This document shows positions 30,445 through 38,622 of a DNA stretch of 38,622 nucleotides, in pieces; positions within the stretch are counted from its first letter, which is position 1; every line of letters begins with the position of its first letter. The stretch is taken from the IMG/VR virus record IMGVR_UViG_3300025299_000009, positions 1 to 38,622 of that record; one strand, written 5' to 3'. The DNA is from a virus. Made by a program: the position numbers and the translations under genes. The notes beneath the pieces are model-generated. The model searched no databases, had not been told where the DNA came from, and saw nothing but the letters and a program-made list of their open reading frames with translations.

Positions 30445-31287
30445 GTGCTCCCATCTGCGCCATCTCCGATTACCGCCCAGGATGTTCGGCGTCTTATTGG
30501 AATGAGAGAGGGACCGATCCTTGAATTGAAGCGAGAAATTCCTCGACTTAATGATCAAGGGAAGGTTGAGCTTTTAAAGGACGTATCCGCGATGGCAAAT
30601 GCTATCGGCGGATCGATAGTCTATGGAATAGAAGAGAAAGATGGCGTAGCTTCAAAATTGGTTGGCATTCAATCTGATAATATCGACGACCTCTGTGTAA
30701 ATATAACAAACATCATTGCGACTGGACTCTCGCCCGCTGCCGCAGGAATTGAAATTCTGCATGTAATGGTCGAAGAGATTTCTATAATTATAATTCGCAC
30801 AACAGAAAGTCATCTAAAGCCACACCGCGTCATATATGGGGGCCGCAGCAAGTATTATCTGCGACACGGGATGAGTTCTCGGGAAATGACAGACGCCGAC
30901 CTGAGGATGACATATACGAAAGGAACTTTTCTCGGAACACATATCGATGGCGTCGTCATAAAACCGAATGATTTGTTATCAGTAGGTCAGGGAAGATTGA
31001 GCAATCGCACCATAACAAATTGCACATTCCTGGGACCAGGCACGTTAGTTATTCTTGGAAATACTTTGAGTAAAAATGAATTCCGTAATTGTCAAATGAT
31101 AGTAATACCCGGCGACAATTCCAGAACCCCAATACGATCGTCGGGCATAATAGGATGCCACGTGACCGGATGCTTTTTCTTTGACCTCACGTTGATTGTT
31201 CCACCAAATGTTCTGGAAGCATTTGTCGCAGATATGCCCAGTTTCCTTGAGCATATGCCGATCATATGCGACGGAAGGCGAAATTAA
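30445..31287 (+). CDS. AlbA_2/Schlafen-like ATPase-type domain fused to a beta-repeat domain
   Basis: I start at GTG 30445, with AGAGG six bases upstream (TTG 30439 is an alternative), giving 280 residues. Residues about 10-140 match the AlbA_2 (divergent AAA_4, Schlafen-like) domain: EGPILELKREI, DVSAMANAIGGSIVYGIEE, and KYYLRHG near its end. The C-terminal part is a cysteine-bearing beta repeat (ITNCTFLGPGTLVILGNT, FRNCQMIVIPG, GCHVTGCFFFD) resembling a small beta-helix. The gene is AT-richer than the phage, marking separate ancestry. AlbA_2 proteins occur in several phage-defence and regulatory systems; its function here is unknown. Confidence 0.8.
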   Translation: MLPSAPSPITAQDVRRLIGMREGPILELKREIPRLNDQGKVELLKDVSAMANAIGGSIVYGIEEKDGVASKLVGIQSDNIDDLCVNITNIIATGLSPAAAGIEILHVMVEEISIIIIRTTESHLKPHRVIYGGRSKYYLRHGMSSREMTDADLRMTYTKGTFLGTHIDGVVIKPNDLLSVGQGRLSNRTITNCTFLGPGTLVILGNTLSKNEFRNCQMIVIPGDNSRTPIRSSGIIGCHVTGCFFFDLTLIVPPNVLEAFVADMPSFLEHMPIICDGRRN

Positions 31288-31336
31288 TCGCTTGCGAGGA
31301 AAGCGGCGCAGGGCTCAGCCCCGACGCAAGTTAATC

Positions 31337-32119
31337 TTAAGAAGACACTCCAGCAGAGAAAAGCGATGGAGGGGAATCTTCTTCAAGGTCAAGGCGCCCC
31401 AAAACCATGAAGCGATGCCCGCTTATGTCGATAAGAAATTGTGCAAGCAATGACTTAACGCGCGAAAGGAATGCTATTGCCTCTTGATAGCGGGAGATTA
31501 TAAATTCTCTTTCGAAATTCTTGTCACCAGCGTGTAGCACGTTGCCGCAAACCCCGTAAATTTCCGCAGCCTGATCCTTGGTAAGATTGTCGCCCGACGG
31601 CGGAAGAAAATTCCCTTCGATACCCGGCTCATCTGATGGTCCAATGGTCAAGGACTCAGGGAAAAAAGCTGGATTGATCCTGGATAGCTTTGCCATAATT
31701 CTATGCGCGTTCCATTCCTCACGGATCGCCTTAGATATCTCTGCTCCACCAGCTTCATTTGCGGAAACTGACAGGAGCATCATCTCCTCGATAATCTTCC
31801 TGATGTTTAGATAGACGTAGTCGAGCGCGATCAAATCATCCATCGACAGGTTGGTTGGAACCCCGCCAGAAAGCACCCTATCTAGGTGGACAATCCTTCG
31901 CTTGACCATCGAAAAGTAGAGCATGGCCCTGCTCAGGTCCGGTTTGCGCCTAGCGGACGACCTGCCGGCTTGCCCATTTTCTCCATCCATTCGACCGACC
32001 TTGCCTGAAGGCAATTCTCCGTTGAGATGACACGACTGATACGACCCATCTAAAGCCTCGACAATATTGCGGCTCGGTGACTTTCGGACGGGGTATCCCT
32101 TTAGCGGGCGGATGCCCAT
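31337..32119 (-). CDS. Hypothetical protein of the acquired island, function unknown
   Basis: The frame runs to a GTG at 32233, but ATG 32119 has GAGGG upstream and is my choice (260 residues); ATG 31993 (MDGENGQ) is also possible. The C-terminal 200 residues are helical (LSRAMLYFSMVKRRIVHLDRVL, MDDLIALDYVYLNIRKIIEEMM, LLAQFLIDISG) and form the conserved part. This reminds me of uncharacterised helical proteins found in defence-like islands, but I cannot assign a family. It is transcribed against its neighbours: its 3' end converges with the AlbA_2 gene and its 5' end is divergent from the DUF3800 gene. Confidence 0.68.
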   Translation of the reverse strand: MGIRPLKGYPVRKSPSRNIVEALDGSYQSCHLNGELPSGKVGRMDGENGQAGRSSARRKPDLSRAMLYFSMVKRRIVHLDRVLSGGVPTNLSMDDLIALDYVYLNIRKIIEEMMLLSVSANEAGGAEISKAIREEWNAHRIMAKLSRINPAFFPESLTIGPSDEPGIEGNFLPPSGDNLTKDQAAEIYGVCGNVLHAGDKNFEREFIISRYQEAIAFLSRVKSLLAQFLIDISGHRFMVLGRLDLEEDSPPSLFSAGVSS

Positions 32120-32268
32120 AGGGCCCTCGCACGATAATTGAACCTGATTTGTTCCAGCGGGGGGGGAGATATGAGTCCCTCTCCCGCTACCACTTCCAAG
32201 AGTCAGCGCGGTAAGGCCGTTTTCACGATGCACGTATAACCTTCGGCGAATGCTAGCTGGGGGTACTG

Positions 32269-33084
32269 ATGATCCTGCTCTATTGCGATGAAACGAACTT
32301 GGAGGAGCGAAACGGGGATTTTCTGATCTATGGTGGTTTAGGTATTCCAGCCGATCGCGCGCTCGGCCTCTCTCGCTCGGTTGATGATCTGAGAAAGGAA
32401 TACAAGCTTGATCCTACCTTTCGGCTGAAGTTTAATCCCGGCCCCAAACATCTCGATCATCAGGAATTTATCGCTCTTAAGCAGCGAGTAATGGAAGCTG
32501 CTGTCGCGCATGGCGCTCTTTTGGTTGCCTACCTCATCTTGCACGACATAGCGAAAAGCCCCGATGAGGGCCGGCGAAATGGGATCAACGTCGTCTGCTA
32601 TCATTTCGACTGCTTGTTGAGGCGCAGCGAGCGTCATGGGCTTGTGCTAATCGATCGCTTCAACGATGCCGGGAACCTGATCGAAGCGCATCTGACGGAA
32701 AAATTCTCGATCGGCCTGGTCGGCATGCCATACTCGAGTCAGATGCGGCTCGGGAACATTATCGGGTTGCACTATTCGGCAATCGGCCAGTCGCACTTCC
32801 CCAGTATCGTGGACATCGTGCTCGGGTCTTTGCGGTTCGCGATTAACGCGCATACCCGCCGAAAGCAGGAGCATCACGTCACCGCTGGCGCTCTGCTAAA
32901 GCTCCTGGCGCCGATGTGCTGGCGAGACAAGGACAATGGGCCAGTGTCTGAGCTCAGCGTCGCTTTCAGTCCAAAGGTTGTAAAGGCCGATCATTATCGA
33001 GCTGCCTATCAGGGGCTAAAGGATTTCCTTGCTGCAAATGGCATCGAAACCGAGCAGCGGATCGAGGCGATCCGTACATACTAA
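32269..33084 (+). CDS. DUF3800 family protein
   Basis: Preceded by GGGGGTACTG, ATG 32269 gives 271 residues. The N-terminal strand carries the family hallmark YCDET (Asp7-Glu8; the usual form is Y-x-D-E-S). A second acidic strand is LVLIDRFND, and a C-terminal stretch, SQMRLGNIIGLHYSAIG, corresponds to the Q-x-A-D-x-x-A region, with the Asp replaced by Asn. DUF3800 proteins are thought to have an RNase H-like fold, and many lie in phage-defence or mobile regions; catalysis is unproven and may be weakened here by the change. It is the last gene before attR. Confidence 0.82.
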   Translation: MILLYCDETNLEERNGDFLIYGGLGIPADRALGLSRSVDDLRKEYKLDPTFRLKFNPGPKHLDHQEFIALKQRVMEAAVAHGALLVAYLILHDIAKSPDEGRRNGINVVCYHFDCLLRRSERHGLVLIDRFNDAGNLIEAHLTEKFSIGLVGMPYSSQMRLGNIIGLHYSAIGQSHFPSIVDIVLGSLRFAINAHTRRKQEHHVTAGALLKLLAPMCWRDKDNGPVSELSVAFSPKVVKADHYRAAYQGLKDFLAANGIETEQRIEAIRTY

Positions 33085-33115
33085 CGGCGTGGCTCGGCCC
33101 ATGGTATGCCCACGA

Positions 33116-33148
33116 TTACCGCGAACCTTTACGGAACGTGACGGGAAC
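33116..33148. repeat. Three tandem 11-bp repeats ending in GAAC, beside attR
   Basis: The units are TTACCGCGAAC (33116-33126), CTTTACGGAAC (33127-33137) and GTGACGGGAAC (33138-33148), each ending in GAAC exactly 11 bp apart. Short direct repeats some tens of bases from the core are typical arm-type sites of tyrosine integrases. GAAC-N7-GAAC is also the reverse complement of the LexA box, so the array holds two overlapping matches to that operator, but no gene start is placed to use it. Confidence 0.5.
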
Positions 33149-33196
33149 GCCCGCGTGTGAAAGCGCCGATAGAATCGGGCCTCGCGCGTTCGGAGG

Positions 33197-33245
33197 CTCG
33201 TTTACACCGAGGATGTCGGCGGTTCGAGCCCGTCACTGCCCACCA
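33197..33245 (+). other. attR: 3' fragment of tRNA-Val(TAC) at the prophage-chromosome junction
   Basis: The 49 bp hold the 3' part of a tRNA: an anticodon stem CTCG/CGAG around the loop TTTACAC (anticodon TAC, Val), a T arm GGCGG TTCGAGC CCGTC, the acceptor 3' strand ACTGCCC, and ACCA. The matching 5' acceptor strand (GGGCAGT) and D arm are absent upstream, so this is not a functional tRNA. Integration into a tRNA 3' end leaves exactly such a copy at the distal end. Its orientation places the intact tRNA and attL to the left, outside the window. Confidence 0.85.
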
Positions 33246-33385
33246 CTCCCCAATTTCCGACGTTAACCGAGACGATGTGGGCGGCATATGGCGCCCCCAG
33301 AGGGCCACGCATGAAGTATCCGTGGCAGCGAGGGGCAATGCGCAGTCTACGCGGCGTGGTCATTTGCGCCCCCTCTCCCGCTCGC
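33246..33385. other. Non-coding host sequence after attR
   Basis: About 140 bp between attR and the stop of the LuxR-type gene. It contains a few inverted GC stretches, but no convincing gene, promoter or T-tailed hairpin. Confidence 0.5.
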
Positions 33386-34474
33386 TCAGGCGGCCAGCGG
33401 AGCAAGCCTTCGAATGAAATCGGCCTGAGACTCGCAACCAGTCTTCGCGAGAATCCTCTTGATCTGTGTCCGGACGGTCTCCCGAGAAACGCCGCGCTCG
33501 AGCACGATCTCGTCGATGGTCAGGCCTTTGAGGATGCGGCTGGCCACGGCGGCCTCGGCGCGCGTCAGGTCATAGAGTTCGCAGAGCAGCGAAGCTTCGA
33601 TGCTCAGGCTCCGATCGGCCGTGGTGACCACCAGCATGGCCTGCGCTCGCGAGAAGATATCGAGCGCCTGCCGCCGGATCGGCAGCACGTGGATAATGAA
33701 GGCCGACAAGTCGTCCTTACGAGGAACCGGAATCGAGCGCGTATCGCCAATGCGATCCCGAGCGAGGTCTAGCAGGGCCGTCTGAAGAAGCGCGTTCGCG
33801 CGAACATCGTCGAGCGCGATCTTGCCCCGAGCGCGGATGACGATCTGTCCCAGAAGAGCCTCGAAGCCGGGGTTCATCGCCGTGACACTGCCGCTGGCGC
33901 TGATCAACGCGGCTCGCGCCCCTGCCCGCTCGAAGGAGTCCAGACTGGCCTGTGCCCGCTGCATCTGAAGCTTGGAAGCGAGCACTGCCGCCCGGGCCAG
34001 GTGCGGCCGAATGCCGTCGAGAACCTCTACCGCTTCGCGGGGAACTGGGCCGAGTTCGAACTTGCGCTCGAGTGTGAAGACGATGTTCTCTCCGGACGAT
34101 GCGCGAACATGGGTGGCCGTGCCCCAACCGTAGCCTTCGGGCCGCAGAAAATCCGTGTACATCTCGTCCTTTTCCAACTCCTCGTCCGAGAAGATGTCGT
34201 GGTCCGTGATGAAGCCGGTTCCGCCATGGGCCAGCAATCCGGCCATGCGGGTGTTTCGGTTCATCCAGCCTTGCGCCATGAAGCGCTCGAAAGCCGGCGC
34301 GAACTCCTTGTTGGTGACCCAATTGGTGCCGAGCTCGGAATGGGCGAACAACAGCCCTCCACTGCAGCCCACAATCTGGGCGAGCCGCTCGATGGTATCG
34401 GGCCACATCTCGGGCACTGCAGCGGCCTCGTAGAGCCTTGCCACCGCATCACCGAATTCGGTCGTATCCAGCAT
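33386..34474 (-). CDS. LuxR-type transcriptional regulator with an N-terminal sensory region
   Basis: The 362-residue protein ends with a LuxR/FixJ helix-turn-helix domain (about 295-355): YDLTRAEAAVASRILKGLTIDEIVLERGVSRETVRTQIKRILAKTGC in short overlapping pieces is the classic four-helix signature. The first 170 residues form a GAF/PAS-like sensory part and a PAS-like segment follows (GSVTAMNPGFEALLG). Orphan LuxR regulators of this shape are frequent in Hyphomicrobiales; the ligand is unknown. It is the first host gene after the prophage. Its start is divergent from the methyltransferase gene. Confidence 0.92.
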   Translation of the reverse strand: MLDTTEFGDAVARLYEAAAVPEMWPDTIERLAQIVGCSGGLLFAHSELGTNWVTNKEFAPAFERFMAQGWMNRNTRMAGLLAHGGTGFITDHDIFSDEELEKDEMYTDFLRPEGYGWGTATHVRASSGENIVFTLERKFELGPVPREAVEVLDGIRPHLARAAVLASKLQMQRAQASLDSFERAGARAALISASGSVTAMNPGFEALLGQIVIRARGKIALDDVRANALLQTALLDLARDRIGDTRSIPVPRKDDLSAFIIHVLPIRRQALDIFSRAQAMLVVTTADRSLSIEASLLCELYDLTRAEAAVASRILKGLTIDEIVLERGVSRETVRTQIKRILAKTGCESQADFIRRLAPLAA

Positions 34475-34639
34475 TTCGTCATCCCCCAGACCGTGGTGCG
34501 CGGATGCCGCATCACCGCCAAATCGTCAATCATCGCCTTGCTAGAGGATGAAGCTTAAAGCAGTATCTCGCGCTCTCGCCGAGTCATTCTCGACTATATC
34601 CACTTGAGTTAACTAAGCTAAATTCTCTGGGAATACGGC
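34475..34639. other. Divergent intergenic region between regulator and methyltransferase
   Basis: The 165 bp are AT-richer than the flanking genes, as expected for a shared promoter region (TATATCC and TTGAGTTAACTAAGC near 34595-34617). No element is sound enough to be called a promoter or operator. Confidence 0.4.
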
Positions 34640-35389
34640 ATGAACATCGCAGTTTTTGCGCAAGAATATCTTCGGGCGGCCATTCGCAAACCGAGTCAAT
34701 TCCTCAAGAGATACCCGGCACGGCTGTGCACGATTTGTGGCTATGAAGGGCGTTTCCTGGACGTCGGTCCACGTCCCGAGGCGCGCTGTCCCAATTGCTC
34801 CTCCAAGGAACGCGACCGAATCATGGGGTTGCATCTGCGCCGGAACGGCCTCGACCTGAGCGACAAGGCCGTGCTGCACTTCTCGCCGGAACGCCCGTTC
34901 TTCCGGCTTTGGCGGCGTAACCCGCGCTATGTGGCGGGAGACGTCAAGATCAGCAAGGTCGCCAATGCCGTCGTGGACATCACCAATATTCAGTTCAACG
35001 ACGGATATTTCGACTACCTGATCTGCCACCATATCCTCGAACATGTGCCCGAAGACGCGAAGGGCATGAGCGAGTGCTTCCGCGTGCTGAAGCCGGGTGG
35101 CGTGGCTTTCTTCTCGGTCCCGCTCGATCAGGAGCGCGCAGAGACCTGGGAGCCGCCACCGGACATGCCTGCGGCCGAGGTCGAACGCATCTGCGGCTGG
35201 GACCATGTCAGGCTCTACGGCCGCGACTTCCCGGACAAGCTCGCCAAGGCAGGTTTTTCCATCTCGGAAATCGCCTTCACGGCGGAGGAGGGAGAGCGCC
35301 ATCGCCTGACCGAGAAACACGATCTCGCACTTCAGGGCCTCGATCGGATTTTCGTGGGCACGGTGCCGGCCGAGGCTAGGGATCGCTAG
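34640..35389 (+). CDS. SAM-dependent methyltransferase with N-terminal zinc finger
   Basis: This is a 249-residue class I methyltransferase. N-terminal residues about 30-58 hold a zinc ribbon (CTICGYEGRF... ARCPNCSSKERDR, two CxxC pairs). A methyltransferase type 11 core follows: VLHFSPE, a VAGDVK strand, FDYLICHHILEHVPED (motif IV/V) and FRVLKPGGVAFFSVPL. The substrate cannot be told; relatives are often linked to cell-surface sugar or natural product pathways. It is not in an operon with lon, which is on the other strand. Confidence 0.87.
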   Translation: MNIAVFAQEYLRAAIRKPSQFLKRYPARLCTICGYEGRFLDVGPRPEARCPNCSSKERDRIMGLHLRRNGLDLSDKAVLHFSPERPFFRLWRRNPRYVAGDVKISKVANAVVDITNIQFNDGYFDYLICHHILEHVPEDAKGMSECFRVLKPGGVAFFSVPLDQERAETWEPPPDMPAAEVERICGWDHVRLYGRDFPDKLAKAGFSISEIAFTAEEGERHRLTEKHDLALQGLDRIFVGTVPAEARDR

Positions 35390-35601
35390 GCTTCGGGAGG
35401 CGACACGCCGGCAGAGCCGCCCGCCGTCATCTCCCTCGACAAGGCACGCTGAGAGACGCTGACCACGGATTGTACGGCGCCCCGGCAGGCCAGCGCCGCC
35501 TCAAATAGAGGCCGTCGCGGACGACGCAGCTCTTGAGCCGCCCGCAAAAAGAAAACCGCCGACGCTTGCGCGCCGGCGGTTCTCATTTCTCAGACCGAAG
35601 G
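35390..35601. other. Spacer between the convergent methyltransferase and lon genes
   Basis: About 210 bp containing the lon terminator (separate entry) and no convincing gene. A reverse-strand frame at 35386-35586 runs through the hairpin itself and is unlikely to be coding. Confidence 0.55.
35546..35580 (-). terminator. Intrinsic terminator of lon
   Basis: On the reverse strand ACCGCCG and CGGCGGT (35574-35580 with 35555-35561) pair around a 12-base loop and are followed by a T-rich tract (TTTTCTTTTT; plus-strand A-run 35546-35555). It begins 22 bp beyond the lon stop. Confidence 0.85.
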
Positions 35602-38028
<2,427 letters not shown>

Positions 38029-38167
38029 GGCAGTTCCTTTGCAGTTGCGCCCGGCGGACCCCCAAGATGGGCGGAGCGATCGGACGTAAGCGGCCAGAGC
38101 GACCATCGCTCCTCCGCCCTCGCGCATCGCACCCTCGACAGGCATGCGACTCTCGCAAGTGGACCTA

Positions 38168-38196
38168 AAGTGGAGACTTCCTCGCCGGCTTTCAAG
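38168..38196 (-). promoter_or_regulatory. Candidate heat-shock (sigma32) promoter of lon
   Basis: On the reverse strand CTTGAAA (38196-38190), 14 bp spacing, then CTCCACTT (38175-38168) resembles the sigma32 consensus (CTTGAAA ... CCCCATnT). The start would lie about 130 bp before the lon ATG. Lon is a classical heat-shock gene, which supports the call, but the -10 part matches only partly. Confidence 0.35.
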
Positions 38197-38302
38197 CGAG
38201 GCACCACGGCCATGCACCGCTGCCTTGCAGTGGCCGCAAGCCGCGGCTCTCTCCACCTCCCATCCCGGGCTTGTGCCAGAATGGAAGGCCTGTTCTTGAA
38301 CG

Positions 38303-38327
38303 CAAAACGCGCGCCAAAGGGCGCGCG
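38303..38327 (-). terminator. Intrinsic terminator of clpX
   Basis: Reverse-strand CGCGCGCC / GGCGCGCG (38320-38327 with 38308-38315) encloses a CTTT loop and is followed by TTTTG. It starts 30 bp after the clpX stop and separates clpX from lon. Confidence 0.8.
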
Positions 38328-38356
38328 TCCTGTTGTCTCAGGCTGTGGAAGGCCGC

Positions 38357-38622
38357 TCAAGCCGAGGCCGACTTCTCGTCCTCGCGCTCCGCATAGATGA
38401 AGAGCGGACGCGCCTTGTTCTCCACCGCTTCGGGGCCGATCACCACCTGCTCGACGCCTTCCAGCCCCGGCAGCTCGTACATGGTTTCGAGCAGTATGCT
38501 CTCCATGATCGAACGCAGGCCGCGCGCGCCGGTCTTCCGCTCGATCGCCTTGCGGGCGATCAGGCTGACGGCCTCGTCGGTGAAGGTGAGCTGGGTGTCC
38601 TCCATCTCGAACAGGCGCTGAT
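38357..38622 (-). CDS. clpX: ClpX, C-terminal part (ATP-dependent Clp protease ATP-binding subunit)
   Basis: The frame is open to the right edge, so only about 87 C-terminal residues are seen. The pattern [47 protein letters not shown] is the unmistakable C-terminal small domain of ClpX (sensor-2 region GARGLR). ClpX is the AAA+ unfoldase feeding ClpP. The clpX-lon order confirms that this is the host chromosome beyond the prophage. Confidence 0.95.
   Translation of the reverse strand, partial: QRLFEMEDTQLTFTDEAVSLIARKAIERKTGARGLRSIMESILLETMYELPGLEGVEQVVIGPEAVENKARPLFIYAEREDEKSASA

Larger units (their letters stand above)
1..33245. mobile_element. Prophage (HK97-like siphovirus), right part, truncated by the window start
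   Basis: The gene order follows lambdoid/HK97-type siphophages: replication-type gene, HNH nuclease, terminases, portal, protease, capsid, connectors, tail tube, chaperones, tape measure, tip, fibre, lysis. The right boundary is set by a 3'-terminal tRNA-Val fragment ending at 33245, beyond which the genes are host-like (LuxR regulator, methyltransferase, lon, clpX). No integrase, repressor or left attachment site is visible, so these should lie before position 1. All structural genes look intact, with no frameshift in the late operon. Whether the phage is inducible cannot be judged without the left end. Confidence 0.93.

Noticed and set aside
33157-33245. Complete tRNA-Val gene
   Set aside because: The 5' acceptor strand and D arm are missing; only the 3' part from the anticodon stem is present, so it is an attachment-site copy.
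35386-35586. 66-aa reverse ORF after lon
   Set aside because: It runs through the lon terminator hairpin and has no ribosome site or recognisable sequence.

Overview
The window is the right-hand three quarters of an integrated siphovirus-type (HK97-like) prophage, followed by about 5 kb of host chromosome. The host looks alphaproteobacterial, most likely Hyphomicrobiales (Rhizobiales). The reasons are high GC coding bias, GTA/rhizobial-type tail genes, an alphaproteobacterial LexA box (GTTC-N7-GTTC), and a host flank carrying clpX-lon. The genus cannot be fixed from sequence alone.

Layout. 1-3.5 kb is the end of the early region: the C-terminus of a DNA cytosine-5 methyltransferase, a reverse-strand membrane/coiled-coil protein, a helix-turn-helix replication-type protein with iteron-like palindromes inside its gene, and a DUF6456-like protein. 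3.6-6.5 kb is packaging: HNH nuclease, a probable cos region, small and large terminase. 6.5-13.7 kb is head and connector: portal, U35 protease, capsid, connector, head closure, HK97 gp10, tail terminator, tail tube. 13.7-24.5 kb is tail: chaperone pair, tape measure, DUF1833, NlpC/P60 hydrolase, a 1097-aa TipJ-type tip protein, small tip/fibre proteins, a collagen-like fibre and its assembly protein. Two small exported proteins (one Sec-type on the opposite strand, one with a textbook Tat signal) sit inside the tail cluster. 24.6-26.6 kb is lysis: a GH108 endolysin with a C-terminal membrane helix, overlapping Rz/Rz1-like spanins and two membrane proteins that are holin candidates.

26.7-33.2 kb is an accessory region. 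A reverse-strand operon of four small phage proteins is divergent from a forward operon whose promoter overlaps a perfect LexA box. That forward operon encodes a 75-aa protein, a Cys-rich protein, a 97-aa protein ending in a consensus beta-clamp-binding peptide (QLDLF), and an HMCES/YedK DNA-abasic-site crosslinker. I regard it as the best candidate for an undescribed system: an SOS-induced replication-fork cassette carried by a prophage. It is followed by an AT-richer island of three genes (AlbA_2/Schlafen-type ATPase fused to a beta-repeat domain, an unknown protein, a DUF3800 protein) that looks like acquired cargo, possibly anti-phage.

The prophage ends at 33,245 in a 49-bp copy of the 3' end of tRNA-Val(TAC). 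This is attR: the 5' half of the tRNA is missing, so the intact tRNA and the integrase should lie to the left of the window. Three tandem 11-bp repeats ending in GAAC lie 50-80 bp inside attR and resemble integrase arm sites. Host sequence follows: a LuxR-type regulator, a SAM methyltransferase with an N-terminal zinc finger, lon, and the 3' end of clpX.
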